The translations under genes and the position numbers were made by a program. From Owenia fusiformis (Eukaryota > Annelida > Polychaeta > Sabellida > Oweniidae): a stretch of DNA of 64,000 nucleotides. The notes under the pieces were generated by a model. That model had not been told where the DNA came from. It did no database searches and saw nothing but the letters and a program-made list of their open reading frames with translations. Position 1 is the first letter of the stretch, and every line of letters begins with the position of its first letter. Of this stretch, positions 1 to 13,404 are shown in pieces. The stretch lies in NCBI GenBank assembly GCA_903813345.2, contig CAIIXF020000009.1, forward strand, positions 34,043,259-34,107,258, given 5' to 3'.

Positions 1-479
1 TATATAAATGACGTCATTTTAGTTTCAAAACAGGTTTTTCAAAACTTGAAAAAACAAGTTTTTTGTCAATTTTTTTTACATAAAGAGACCTTCAATATAT
101 CAATCATTTTGATCAATTATGGCCCTAAATTTTGGCCTTAACTGGTCAAAAACATCATTGATATTCTGTTCTGTTATATTCTTTAGAAATGTTGGGCCTT
201 GTAAGGCCTTTTTCGGGCAAAATTCTTTTCTTGGCCCACCCAAGGGAGTGGGGGCCCCCAGCCTCCCCCCACAGATCCGCCAGGGGTGAGTATACAGCAA
301 AACATAATTTCATAAAACAAAATGTCTGGCTCAACATTATCGAGAAAACTGTTGGAATGTTAGTATAGATTATTAAATATCAATCCGATGATTGGACTTC
401 ATAGCCTACTGAGAAACAAAAGCACAATGGTTGCTAGGTAAAATTGCATTGTCGTTATAACTGTAATAACAAGGCATGT

Positions 480-1258
480 TCCCCATTGTGTTTGTTAATT
501 TGACAATGGGTTGTGTTGTGTTGCGGTTGTATAATGCTGGTCGGGTGGCCGTTTGTGCCAAATCGAGTATCGGATTGAACCCGATCGTCGTGTGTGATCA
601 ATGTTATCCCTAGTTGGAGAAAGTTAGTTGGGTGTATTGGTATCACAGTTTGGTTATGTTTTATAAGATATGCCTGATTGTGTTTTGATGATTTGGTTTT
701 ATCGGCTGTGTATTAGGTTGTGCCTGATCATGTTACGATGGGTCAGTAACATTGTGCCTAATTGTGTTGTGTTAATTCAACAATGGATTGTGTTAAGTTT
801 GGTTTTGTCGGCTGTGTTGTGCTGGTTTATAATAGGCTGTGCCTAATTGTGTTGTGTTAATTCAACAATGGATTGTGTTTAGCTTGGTTTTGTCGGCTGT
901 GTTGTGTTGGTTTATATTGGCCTCTGGCCAATTGTGTTGTGTTATATTTTTACAATCGGTTTGTCTTGGTGGTTGTTTGTATGGTTTATTGTTATGACTG
1001 GTTGTGTTATGTTAGTTTGGTATTGGTTTGTGTCCCATCGCGTCACGTTAATTCAACAACGGGTTGTGTTATATTGTGATTGTGATATGATGGAGGGGCA
1101 GATTGTGCCCAATCAGAAGAGTTATCGGGTTGTGTCCGATTGTGTTGTCTAATTGACGTTGTGTCTTATCGGATAACGTTTTTTGTGTATATTGGTATTA
1201 CAGTTTGGTTGTGTTTCATTGGTTGTGCCTTATTGTGTTTGATTGTTTGGCGTTGGGT
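480..1258 (+). repeat. GTT/TTGTG-rich imperfect satellite
   Basis: A degenerate repeat of GGGTTGTGTT-like words with longer recurring phrases such as GTTAATTCAACAATGGATTG (about 770, 863, with variants at about 1047 and 1590). It resumes at 1570-1730 and 3160-3240, so one satellite block has been split by the LINE insertion. It lies inside intron 2 of the duplicated PKD2 copy. Confidence 0.7.
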
Positions 1259-1569
1259 CAAGGAGGATTGGCTCCCAGATTGCAACATTGATATTCTGTC
1301 CCATATATGAGCATGGTGTGATACAAAATTCAAACAGCCGCCATTTTGTTCACTTAAACATTTGAATCGTGAATTTTGGTCTTATTTTCTAACAAAAAAT
1401 CCAAAACTCACAAGAAATGATCGGGATATTCGTTCGAATCTTTTGAAGTTTTTATTTTGAATTTATTTGAATTTATAGTCAATTATAATTTCAGAAAATA
1501 ACGACATTTTGAAATTTTCATTGTTCGAAAATATCGAGTTTCGAGTTTCCTGGGACCCAATCCTCCTTG
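1259..1569. mobile_element. MITE with inverted ends CAAGGAGGATTGG-TCCCAG
   Basis: The left end CAAGGAGGATTGGCTCCCAG is matched by the right end CTGGGACCCAATCCTCCTTG as an inverted repeat. The 311-bp body is AT-rich with no ORF. It is inserted in the GTT satellite. A related copy lies at 31863-31989. Confidence 0.65.
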
Positions 1570-1699
1570 GTGATGGATTGTACACAAATGTGTTGTGTTT
1601 ATTCCACAATGGGTTGTGTCTGGTTTATTATCGGGTTGTGTCAAATTGTGTTGTGTTAATTTATTTGGTTGTGTTTTTGGCGGTTGAAAGTCAGGTTGT

Positions 1700-3135
1700 G
1701 TTATCTTCCCTCAGAACATGGTATCGAGTTTGAAGGTGTTTCTTTAAACCATCTACTTTGGGCTGATGACTTAGTATTAATGGCTAGCTCTAAATCTGGG
1801 GCGCAATCTATGCTAGACTCTCTCTTTGATTTTTGCAGAAACTATCATCTTGTTGTCAACACAGTTAAAACAAAGGCTATTATTTTTAACTCTAAATCAG
1901 ATGAAACTTTTAAATTCAATGATGAAGTGATTGCATGTGTAGAAGACTACAAATACCTAGGGTGTATCTTCAACAGTAAAAATAATTTTGATAAACAAAT
2001 ATGCTATCTTAAAGAACAATCTAGAAAAGCTTTATTCAAAATAAAGCAACAATATCACAAGTTTAATGACATTCCCATATCCGTTGCCTTACATTTATTT
2101 GATTCACTTGTCCAACCAATTTTGATGTATGGTTCAGAAATATGGTCAAGTAAAAAACATATCAAGTCACTTGAAACTATTCACCTGTCCTTTTTAAAAA
2201 GCATCCTTGGTGTGAAAACATCAACTGCAACCCTAGCAGTCTATGGAGAGCTGGGTCGTTTTCCACTTAGTTTGTGCTTTGTAATTCATCTTATTAAATA
2301 TTGGATACGGCTTATACAACTTTGTCCAGATAACCTCCTTTATAAAGCATATCTATATGATTATGAAATGTACAGTTTAGGATTTAAAAATACTTGGTCA
2401 AGTAAGGTTCATAATATTTTAAAAGATTGTAATCTCCAAAGCACTTGGAATGAACAAGTTGTTGAGGATGACTATGTATTTAAAAAGAACCTAACTAAAA
2501 TATTGTACCAAAATTATAAGGAGAAATGGAAGTGTGATTTACAATTATACCCAGTTTTAAGAACATACATTAAATTCAAAACAACTTTTGAAAGAGAACA
2601 ATATTTAAGCCTTCAAAACAAAAATCACAGGCAATCAATTTCACAACTGAGATTAAGTTCACATAAATTACAAATAGAACTGGGTAGACATGTAAAACCA
2701 CGGCCAAAACCTGAATATGAAAGATTATGTAACTTTTGTGGGGAAATAGAAAATGAGGTTCATTTCATGATTAAATGCCATTTACATAGAGAAAATAGAA
2801 AAATATTGTTTGACAACATCACTAGCAAAATTAATGTTGATCAACATGATCCTGAAAATACATTCATTATGTTAATATCTTCAAAAGATAAATATGTGCA
2901 AAAGCAAGTTGGAAGTTTTATTACAAAATCATTCAAAAACTTAAACTTGCCTGGAGATTAACATTTTGGATGCATCACACCTAAAGTATATTATAACATA
3001 TATGTAAATAACAAGTTTTTTGTATAAATTGTATATATTAGTGTAGTGTAGTGTAGTTTTGTGAAATTTCATTTTGTAATGACTAATATGTCAGGTCATG
3101 ACATCTAAAGAGTCAATAAAAGATATATATATATA
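1700..3135 (+). mobile_element. 5'-truncated non-LTR retrotransposon (CR1/L2-like), reverse transcriptase C-terminal part
   Basis: One open frame of about 420 codons ends at 2961. It starts inside the RT domain with NHLLWADDLVLMA (the xADD catalytic box, here WADD) and goes on with YKYLGCIFNSK and LVQPILMYGSEIWSS, both typical of non-LTR RT thumb regions. It ends with a CCHC-type knuckle CNFCGEIENEVHFMIKCHLH. A 3' UTR with AATAAA (about 3115) is followed by a (TA)n tail near 3122-3136. The apparent ATG at 1669 lies in the satellite and is not the element's start. The frame has no stops, so the insertion looks young. Confidence 0.88.
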
Positions 3136-3409
3136 TGCTAATTTGCTGTTGCTCTGTGTATTCTGACACTGGGTTGTGTTCTATTTTCCTCTGTGATAGG
3201 TGATCTTCTAGGTTGTGCTTGGTTGGTTGTAAATGTGATAGGTTAAATATTTCGAGTGGCAGTTTGTGTACATGGGAATAATTTTCAAAATGAGATGAAA
3301 CGTGTAACTAATAGGGACTCCATTTTTTCCTCCTTCAATTTTTCTGGGGGGAGGGGGCTCTGTCAATTTCCCATAATCTGCCCATAATCCCCGCATATAT
3401 GATACTTAC

Positions 3410-4563
3410 TAATACACAGTATGATCAAGAATACAAAGTAGACAACAAGCTCCCTAAGTGTCGTCTTAACATGCTTCTCAGGATCTCCATTCGTATCTTC
3501 CGTATCACGCGTGGCCCACAGTGCTAAAAACACAAAACAGTTTGACGATGAAAAGTTATAAGAACGCAAAATAAAATTACGTGAAATATTTGAAAACAAG
3601 AATTCGCACGGTAAAGTTATGATGAAATTAGAATGATGAGATCTAAACGTTACCAAACCAAGAATTAAAAAATGAATCACAGAATTCGAAACATTCGATT
3701 TAGTGATGTCAAGATATCATGATGATAAAAATATATACAGTGTCTACAAAACGGTTCATATCCTTCTCTTTAAGTATTAAATTATGTCTTAGGGTAAATG
3801 CCAAAATTATGAAAAATATTGACAATTTTGTACTTGTAACATTATCAAGATACTATGTATAATTGTATAATACATGTTCCCAAGGTTTTAGATGCTCCGA
3901 TAACCACTTGGAATTCAAAGATGCTGTATATATAAATGAAAATAACATGGGCCAAGATGTCGTTTTCAACTTTATTGCTTGCAGAAAAATTAATAAAATT
4001 ACGATTCCCCTTTCAGTGGTTACTGGCATACAGGCATAAAATGAGAAAAACGAGATCTTCTTTTTTCAAATGAGGAAAACATTTTTGAAAAACTGAGGAG
4101 GTGGGCTGCTAATAAAAGATCTATCGGTATAATCCAAATGACATTTTCATCATTTCTGTGATATTGTTCGCCATACACTATGTGGTCCTTTTTTAAAAGT
4201 GAACGTAAAAGGGTTTTGGAGATATCGATCAACCATCAAAATATATTAATCCTTATTAATTGAGATTTAATAAACAAAAAGCTAATAACCATACTCACAT
4301 CTAACCCCGTTTGAGAAACGGGATATGCACCCTGGCTCCTCGTTCTTGATGGGACGGGTTTCAATAGGTTCCTCAACTACATCCAATTCACTCCCCATGG
4401 CTGCATTCAGGTCAGCCTCTTGGCGGAATCCATCTCCTCCATAGCTCCCTCCGAAGTTGCTTTGACGAGATTCTGGTCGGCTGCTTGGGCCAGCGGGGTT
4501 GTCTATGCCACTGGTCCATGCAGTGCGTGAAGTTGCGCTGCTTGGTCGACTGCGAGCACTCAT
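3410..4563 (-). pseudogene. Duplicated PKD2 exons 1 and 2 (copy A), partial within the window
   Basis: Exon 1 copy at 4563-4299 (88 codons from MSAR, 11 differences from the PKD2 exon) and exon 2 copy at 3523-3410 (3 differences in 38 codons). Both reading frames are intact, splice sites are conserved (donors GTGAGT and GTAAGT, acceptor TTTTTAG) and phases still match (exon 1 phase 1 into exon 2). The first ATG of PKD2 is lost and a 1-base deletion breaks the frame just upstream, so only the internal ATG could start translation. The cassette exon is missing. No exon 3 copy is seen before the left edge. It is either a broken 5' fragment or the beginning of a tandem paralogue that continues to the left. 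Confidence 0.8.
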
Positions 4564-4775
4564 TGTATTTGAATGTTTTGATTATTCAATTGATTCGGTG
4601 CCGGTGGTTCTAACTGAATCCCAGAACTCTTTTCGTTTTATACAGGTGATGTTGTAGATCGATGAACCAATAAAAAAAGTTTATGGGTAGTTTAGACAAT
4701 GGTTTTAGTTTCAATTAAAGAGTTGACATAAACGCCATCTCTCAGCCGCATACATAAGCAATTAGTCGAATGCAA

Positions 4776-7700
4776 ACTGGGGAAAGGGAGGTTGGTAAAC
4801 AAGCAATGGAGAGTGCCCCAATATGGAAATATGAAAAAATGTTTTTAAGAATTGGAGCAAAAAACAAGAAATGTGTAGATTGAAATCAATATTTTATGAA
4901 CACTGTGATGAAGGATGAATGATTATTTGATTTAATTGTCTAGAGGCCTTTAAATATGGTGGGGGTCAAAAGGAAAAGGAACGATATTTTGCACCCTCTT
5001 GATGAATCCCAATTTACTGAGCTTTGAATGAATGTTTTGATTTATCTATCCAGGATTATGTAAACATACTTTTGTTTGATCCAACTATACCATTTATTTA
5101 AACCATATGTAAATGTAAGTAAAGCTTTGAAATGATATTTCATGCAGAGTCTGGGTTACACGTTTATTCGCTCGATATTCGCATGACAAGTCTCCACTCT
5201 CATTAATGATTCTTTACTTACATAAATGTTATATTATTACATACATACAGACAATACTCTTGATGATGACTAGTCACGCTCTCTATGTTAACTTTATAGA
5301 AAATTTTGCTTGCAACTTTTGTCGATTGGTGGAAATTCAAAATTGCCAAATGCAATTCATGCTGCATATTATAGATTTTTTAATATTTTGTACTTTAATT
5401 CGATCTCAAGGATGCGATAATTCTAGGGTTCATGTACAGGTTGTAGTAAATGGCTAGATAGCTGCATAGAGAGTGCTAGGGGAAATACTCCCTCCCCCTA
5501 AACTTATATTATTAGTTTTTGCCGATGAACATGTTATCTGAACAGGCAGTTTACCAGGCAAGAATGACTTTAAAAATGTATTATATGTCGAATTATAAAA
5601 TATCCAGTGTGGTAACCATGTTTTATTCAGAAGGGAGGGTTTGATTTAAATAGCGAGCCTACGACTTGGACCAAGGACGTCCTTGCTCGGACGAAGAAGC
5701 ATACGTCGTACTCTCTTGCTGAGTGGGAGAGGCCTCAGAAGGGATATGTTTCCCAGAAGATATTAACATTACTTTACAAGTGAAATGAGGAAATATTTTT
5801 GATACCTTAACCTTGGAAATATGACCTTGACCAAAATTTCCATACATCTTTTAAAGATAAATATCATACAGTCGTAAAGATTAATAGAATTAAAATAAAA
5901 TTCCCAAATCAGGTGGGTCTTAAAATGGCATTATTTGAATTCACAAGACACGTATTCTTCAGATGATATTTGTTGCACATACAGCAAATAATAACATTTA
6001 TCCTATGCCAAGTAGAGTTTTAGGGAGATAAGTTGGTAAGATATATCCCGTATCCTGATTTTGAGGTTTCCATATCCAGAACCTCCATATCTCCCGCCAT
6101 ATCTCCCGCTTCGGTGCATATCTTCCCGCTTCCGGTAATGCAATAAAATGACTTATGAATGATTTGTTTATTTTTACACCTTGTACTATTGAAACGACCA
6201 TATGCCCTTGAAAACTCAACTTGGTATAGGATAAAGCAGTTATGTACGGTCGGTTTGGATAGAAAGTTCATCCCTCATGAGATATGCACATCTACCTTCG
6301 GTAGATATGCATATCTCCCTCTGGATAAACCCCAAATCCAAAACCTCCCAGTACATAACCCTTATTTATTTGAAAATTCTACGTGAACAAAGTGTCGATA
6401 TTTTAAATTTGACTTCGTCAAAATCGCCAATTTCTCGGAAACAGGGCGAACTTGGAAAATGATAACAGGTCAAATAGGCACTATCCGACTGGTACTGCAC
6501 TCTTCAATAGACCGAAACGGATCCGTATCGGTAACTAAATATTGTAACCTCGAAGGTACGATTTTTCTTTTTTCATTATTTCACGAGTTGTAGCAGGTGG
6601 TAGAGCCCATGGTTGTAGGAAGAATTTCGACGACGGTTTTATCACAAACCTGTGTCAGTATCATATTTTTAAGAATATCTACACTTTTTACGAACAGAAG
6701 ACAACAGAATCGTGTATGGCGATACTGAGATCATGTTCTTCGTTGGCAACTTAAACATCTTTTCCATTTGATATTATTTCAGTTGGTACGCTATTGAAGT
6801 TTCTTGTCAGCTTGTTATGGATCTTATTATCACTTAGTTTCATTATTCTTATCCACATTTTAATTTCATTGTTTGGATGATGTGCAATCGGGTGATTAAT
6901 CAACTGAAAATTTATTTGTTGCCTTTCCCCAATGGTAATATTCCGATCCAACAACTAACCTATACATAAAAATACAAGTCATTTCATCCAGTATTTTGAA
7001 TTATTTTGAACGTGAACATATTTTCGTAGAGGTCACGCAAATCAGAAAATGTTTCATATTGACACGTTTGTTTCGACATTATTGACTGAAAGCCGATGAT
7101 TACAGCATCTAAAAATATGTTCTACATGAAATGAATTCCAGAGTAAGACTTAATAACTTCATTATTCCAAGTAGGACAATAGAAATTGAAACAAGGAATA
7201 TGGGAAACCAAGATTCCTGCCCGAGTGACCATAAAAAGACAGACGTCCTTGGACAAATGTTTTGAATACTTCTCCAGAATATTCAAATCAAAATATTGCT
7301 CCACATGATTGATGATCTAAAGACACTGACACCGTATGAAGAATATATGTAGCCTAATGGTGAGGTTTTCAGAATCATTGGATTTTTAAAGCTACTCGAG
7401 GATTAATATCGATAGCCTACATGTGTTGAACGGTTAAAGAGATCGGGTCTCCTAAAACACAATTAGAGTAACTCCCTGATTTTTTCGTGTTATTTGATGT
7501 AAAACAAGTTTGTTTATCAACTTATCAATTCTGAGGCTTGAATTAATTCGTTAACTGTATCAATTCGATGATTGTTCCTAGCCATGAATTTCCACTTACA
7601 TCGGTAGAAATTCAAATTAAATTTAAAAAGCCCGCTCAAATTTGTTCCAGTCTGATTGGCTTTTTCCTTCAGATTATTTTGGCTTAGAGAAGCCATATTT

Positions 7701-8644
7701 ATTACTTCTAAGGGGTTACAATAAAGATAAACCCCCCCCCCCCCAAAAAAAACAACAACATTGTATTCTGTTTTCGACTTATTGCGTTCAATTCTGACAG
7801 TTGGTTGTTCTTTTGGTTGTCCTGTAGATATCCTCAATATATTGTCGATATCGTGCTTATGATTTGGTCTCAAGATATATCTAAGGTATATATATGATGT
7901 TTTATGAGCAATTATATTGGGACATTACTGATTGTCCAGAATAGAAATCTGGACGTCTCGATCTCTTTAAAATCACAACAGTGTCATTACCAAAAATTAG
8001 TGACAAATCACTCGTAAATTACAACAATCAGTTTTTGGGGGAAATAAGGGATGTGGTATATCACTGGTATACATCAAAGGATGTTCTTAGAAATGATTTA
8101 TTTGGCTAACACCATAAACGAAGATTCTCCAAAAAGTATGTAATTATAATTGTGTAATTTTGCGTAATTTATCGCCTTTAACTTGTAATTTCAAAATAAA
8201 CGTTACCCTTTTGGGGGCTTCACTGAAGCTATAGGTGTTTATTGACATACCGTCAAAACCTTTTACATAGTGTTGTCATCAAAAAGGGTGGACATATGAA
8301 TTTGAAATATAAAGATACCATCCCTCATGTTCTTCCCCGACCTCCATTTTGTATGTACTATATCTCTAGTTGAAGACAGAAAGATGTGATGAGTAACAGA
8401 ATGGTATTGTCTATTCCAAGGAACAGTACAGACTGTGGATCCTAAATGGGAAAAGGATTTCTGATTATAAAAATTTCTATAATATAGCTTTTCAGTTCAA
8501 AATAGCCTTTCGTAAAAATATAATATATTCTTTGATTTCTGGAATAATGGTGGGCACTTAACAGAAACTCTTAATTTGCTTGGGACATGTAGGACATGAA
8601 AGAAAGAAGATTAAAATCAGTTAAAGACATATTATAAGCAAGTT
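4776..8644. other. Region with no recognised gene
   Basis: AT-rich, with many stop codons in all frames and no conserved coding motif that I recognise. Small points: repeated GATATG/CATATCTCCC words at 6060-6330, and a C13 then A-rich run near 7732-7750. Confidence 0.5.
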
Positions 8645-8647
8645 TAA

Positions 8648-9308
8648 TGGCCTAGTCACATAGCCCGGCCGATGTCCAGCATCGGTAGAGCTCGGTGGAT
8701 TTTTTGGTGCCACCGAGCTCTCCTCATCGGAAGCAGAGCTCGGTGACGTGAACGGACTCCGTCCGGACATCTTCAGGCGACCGACCGAACACCGGCCGGT
8801 GACCGTACGGAGTCTGTCTCAAAATGGTAGTTTTTTTCTGCCGATGTGGCAGCAACTACCGGCCGGAGGTCGGCCGGACATCGGAAGGAATACGGCCGGT
8901 ACCCGAGCAGGTAACAGGACACCGTGCGATCGCCGGCCGGGTTGTTAACGGGCTTTGAACAGTGACCGGCCGATGCTCTGTCCCACATCGGCCGGAGCTC
9001 GGCCGCTGTCCGTTAAAAAACCTCGTCCTCTGGTTGTCTCAGATGCACGGGACACCGGCCGATACTCGGCCGTGCACCGGCCGACGTGTTTTCCGATGTG
9101 GTTACGATGGGGCTGCGATGACATGATGAGGGAGCTCGGTGAGAGCCCGGTGAAATTTAACTCCGAAGTTAAAATTTCACCGAGCTACCACCGATGCGGT
9201 TTTAAGCAACAAACGCCACGGATGTCCGGCCGGTGTTCGGCCGAGTTCGGTGAAAATTGCATCGCTGGCTCATCGTCACCTCATCGGCCGGGCTATGTGA
9301 CTAGGCCA
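8648..9308. mobile_element. GC-rich Harbinger-like MITE with perfect long inverted ends
   Basis: The ends TGGCCTAGTCACATAGCCCG and the following GCCGATG are exact inverted repeats of the right end at 9282-9308. A 3-bp TAA flanks both sides (8645-8647 and 9309-9311), as expected of PIF/Harbinger target duplications. The 661-bp interior is much more GC-rich than its surroundings and full of GCCGGCCGATG and GAGCTCGGTG words that form nested hairpins (for example 8691-8722 and 9146-9186). The ORFs in it are composition artefacts. Confidence 0.82.
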
Positions 9309-12300
9309 TAAGAGTAATGTCATCACTTTTGGAAAGATGGGCGCATACTGAAAATACACATTGTACTGCATTGCACTGTACATGTGCTGCAAATTTGATC
9401 ATACCAAAACTTTTTATCATATTTTTGGAAAAATATACCTTCAATGTCACTCAGTCTGAATTTAATATACCGTTAAACCTGTCTTAGTGAACACCTCTTA
9501 GTGAACACCTCTATACAGTGAACTTGTGCGTCTAGTGAACACCCTTTCTCAACACATTCCCTACTGATTTCTGTATAAATTGTATAGTTTCTCAATAGAT
9601 GAATAACGCTGGCATAATAGATGTCACTCTTGTTTTTCTTTGATTTTCTTGGGCCAGACCTCCATTCACTTCAATGCTAGAAACTTGCAATAGTCACTTA
9701 ATTTCATGATTTATTGAAGTGTTGGTTGAATCTGTCTGAAACTCGAATGACATACTATTGGATGGCCCTGTCAATGTACGTATTGTGATAAACATGAAAA
9801 TGTTGGTTGTCATACAAATAAGCAAATTTTTGAATTTTAGCATTGCATCAATGGAGATTTGTCCCGTTTTTTAAAATGTTATGGAAAATTATTTATCACA
9901 TAACTGTGTAAATCAAAGCTATTATTGGAGAAAACCTGTCACTGAATTCAAATATGCTATCAAAAATAGCAACAGTAAGTCATAATAGAGCTAGGTAAAA
10001 AGTGCAAAAAAAACAAGAATTAGCCAGATTTCAAAGCTATTTGGAAACTCTTCTATTACCCTCTCTGTAGTAAATACCTACCTACAGTGAACAAACTTTT
10101 GTGACTCCATAAATGTTCACTGTTGATAGGATTACAGTTATGTCAACAACAACAAAAAGATTAAGTGCTTTAGTTAGCTTTATTTAATTGAAAGGTAAAT
10201 AAACCATACATCATAGAGAAACTATTCCCTAATAAACATCGTGCACTTGAGGTTTGGTCCACAAAATATAGTCTCTGAGGTTAATACTTGCAGAAGAATG
10301 CTCAATGCTCCCATACTTTGTGATACCATGATTACAAGTACGATTTACATAGAGAGATAACTTCTGCAAATATTCATCATTATCCCCAACTTATCGGATT
10401 ACATAAAATATTAATATTTTATATCTGAATCACACATGCAGGAAGATGAAATGCTATCTATTCATTCATACATATGCTGAACACTTGGTTTTGGAAATTT
10501 TGGACGGAAAAATTCCAGCAGTTTTTTTTCAGTATTTGAACTTTGAAAATATCTATTGGTAAGTACACTTATCTGTTCATATATCAATGTTGCCAAATTG
10601 TCTTTCTTATTGATAATTTTTACATTAAACATGTTAAAATTGCACTAAAATACGCACCTAAATATATCCAATATTTTATATTGAACTTAAGAAGTAAAAG
10701 ATCTGAATAATATGTTAGCTGAAGTACTTACAATAGGACGGATGTATATTTCAGCAGTTAGATTGTATTATACATATTGGGACTTTTCTACTCTCGGGAC
10801 TATATTTTTCATTAGTAATATTGCGTTTCACGATAATTGAGAAGCGCAAACAGCAAAAATGCTGTAAGTTTGTTAAAAGCGGTGACATGCAATATTGCCA
10901 TAAAAGGAGACCATTTACATTTACACGTTTTGTGAGTATGTTTTACGTGAGGTTCTATGGAGCAAATTTTCTGCTTTTTCACAATATTGAGGTTATTTCC
11001 AAGATACTATTCCTGTATCATGAAAATGAACTCATTGAGGGATATGTTTCATATCACATTTATTTCGCTCATGTTACAATTATATTTATCCCTTGTTATC
11101 CTATCTATTGTACACTCGAGAAAAGGAACTTGTTTTTCAACACCAACAAAAACATTGCACACTTCTTGACATTTTCATGACATTTCAAAGCACATAATTT
11201 TATCATTTTACACAAGCTTAAATCTAAATCACAAAAACTCAATTAACTCTTTCATCAAATACACACCTTTCTGACTTGCAAATAGAAAATGATATTCCAG
11301 AAAAAATTAGGTATTTTCCATTTGCAACAATATGACAATAGAATGCCTCTTTCAAAGCATATACCAATGTTCTGGCATTTAGTCATCCTGCTGTGCCCCA
11401 TAAACTGTTACAAAGGTGTGTATGCATCAAAAAGGACCTAAGAACGCACCTATTGAACCTAATACTTATCATGCTTTCATATGGTCTATCAAGGACACTA
11501 GCTCATTTACTTCAGACAGAGACACAGATCTGACTTTTCATATGAAATCCATGAAAAATATGAGATTATTTCCCATTATCTATAAGACACATCAAAAGAT
11601 CAGCAGTGTTCACTGTCGGGATTTGAGGGAAACCAACGCAAAATATTCACAACAGTCACGTTTCATGTGAAAATTAACAATTAGAAAATAATCGAATGAG
11701 ATGATGGTATCCTCAACAAATAGTAACTCAGGTTAAAATACAAGGTGAATATTGGCAGCATTGGATTAAACATTTTGAGGATTTTGTAGAAAAATTGAAG
11801 AAAAGTGACCACTGTGAAATATTTTGGGGAAAGAAAACTTCAACTTCTAAAGTCTCACACATTTATAAATACATTTATGGCAAGTTACTTCAAAAATTCA
11901 CAAAGAAATTTTACAGAATGTTTCATATACTTATTCCCCATGAAAGCTAAGATGGATAATAGCCAATGTAATTCAATTATTCAATACTGAAGTTTTTGAA
12001 AAAACTTTTAGAGAACTTGTATATGAAATACACTATATCAGCAGTAAGTAAAAAGTTCCATGTTTTATAGTCCAGGATAACAAGGGTTAACAATCAGATC
12101 TTTGGGATAACAAGGGTTAATAACAATCAGATCTTTAGTTGAGGAAGTAAATCAGATCTTTAATCCATAGATCACCAAGTATATAGGGACTAAAATAAAA
12201 TGCAACAAAATAAAATTCAGAGCGAAAAAGAGTAAAATCTCATAAAACTTAAAATGTCACAATGTGTCAAAAATTATGAGCTTCTCGAAGTTACCCCATG

Positions 12301-13084
12301 GAATATTTCTCATATCTTGACTAAATAGAAAGAAATTTCGTTCAATGATCAAGATTTCAAAATTCAAATATTACACATTAAATATATAACTAAAATAATA
12401 CAGTACTTGAAAATATTTTAAATAATTCATACATTTGTAAAATCTGAAACATATCAGCAAAAAATCCCATGGGGTTACATCCAACCAACACAAAGCACCA
12501 GTCTCATGTGTTCAATCATCAATCTTCAAAACATTCAAATCAAGTAAAGTTTTGAGACACTGGAAAGTTCATCCTTTTTGTTATTATGCAACTGGAAATC
12601 TAATATCTCAAGACTCTTAGCACCGGAAAGTCATCCTTTTATATTTTAAGCAAAATTATGCTGTTAGTATTTTTCTTATGGATTATTTGTTATGTTAGTA
12701 GTTACAGGAGGATAAATGCCAATACATAAAGTATGTACAAGACTACATAGTCTATTTCTCTTATTAAATTTCCAGATGAGACCGAAAATGGTAGGGTGTA
12801 TGACTATTTCTCAGAAATATAAAATGCATATATAATGTATAATATAAATGAGGCGATGAACGCAACAACCTAACAAGCTCATAATATAATGCAACTGTGC
12901 ATGTATACCCATGGATCCAAATACTTTTATACCTTGTTAAACGGGACTGGGTAAATCAAAAACCTATATCAATATATCATATCATTTATGAGCTCTTCAG
13001 TATATTGTTTACAATCATTGTCCTATTTTAATTGAACCACCAATTTAAAACAAGATATGATTTGATTTCAAGTAGTTTGTCAAG
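9309..13084. other. Region with no recognised gene
   Basis: AT-rich intergenic DNA. It contains repeated TTAGTGAACACC words near 9480-9545 and TACAGTGAACA near 10080, possibly remnants of a pogo-like element, and a short tandem phrase (GATAACAAGGGTTAA) at 12078-12160. No coding motif is recognised. Confidence 0.45.
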
Positions 13085-13301
13085 TTTATTTGTTTTGATA
13101 TCTAGATTTTGATTTACCCAGCCCCGAACTCATCACACGTCCGTTGATAGTAATAAAATAAACTTCTATACAAAAAATATACATTAATGTAAGGGGAAAT
13201 ATATAACAAAATGATAGATGAAAGGGGTTTGATATAATAATAATAACATATGATACAGCTACATATCACTGTATCAAATATCAATAACATGTAATTTTAA
13301 T
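13085..13301 (-). promoter_or_regulatory. Candidate PKD2 polyadenylation signals
   Basis: Downstream of the PKD2 stop the minus strand carries ATTAAA (complement of 13296-13301) and AATAAA (complement of 13085-13090). Either could end the transcript. Motif match only; the AT-rich background makes chance occurrences common. Confidence 0.3.
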
Positions 13302-13404
13302 AAATATTCTTCATGTTTTTATAGTTTTTTCTGCAGTCTTTGTAATATACGTGAGTAGACTGTTTTATAGTGTCTTTTCCTGCGATTGGCTATTATATCT
13401 GCAG

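Larger units (their letters stand above)
285..4775 (-). repeat. Segmental duplication of the PKD2 5' region (pairs with 26467-30265)
   Basis: The homology covers the promoter (about 4565-4775 against 30127-30265), exon 1, parts of intron 1 (3530-3720 against 27300-27490), exon 2 and intron 2 sequence (285-478 against 26467-26665, for example CTCAACATTATCGAGAA and ATTGGACTTCATAGCC). Copy A carries about 2.7 kb of extra repeats between 480 and 3240. Copy B has the longer intron 1 and the cassette exon. Both copies are in the same orientation about 25.7 kb apart. Confidence 0.85.

Noticed and set aside
1669-1720. ATG at 1669 as start of the 430-codon ORF
   Set aside because: The first codons lie in the GTT satellite; the retrotransposon sequence begins near 1700 in the middle of the RT domain, so the element is 5'-truncated.
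5659-5847. Minus-strand 62-codon ORF with Ser/Gln-rich end
   Set aside because: No recognisable family and no clear splice partner; possible terminal exon of an unseen gene but unsupported.
8748-9311. ORFs of 66-118 codons in the GC-rich block
   Set aside because: They lie in a MITE with perfect inverted ends; GC-rich DNA lacks stops by composition and no motif is seen.
9467-10140. Possible pogo-type transposon with TTAGTGAACACC words
   Set aside because: The two ends are too diverged to pair convincingly; only scattered similar words were found.
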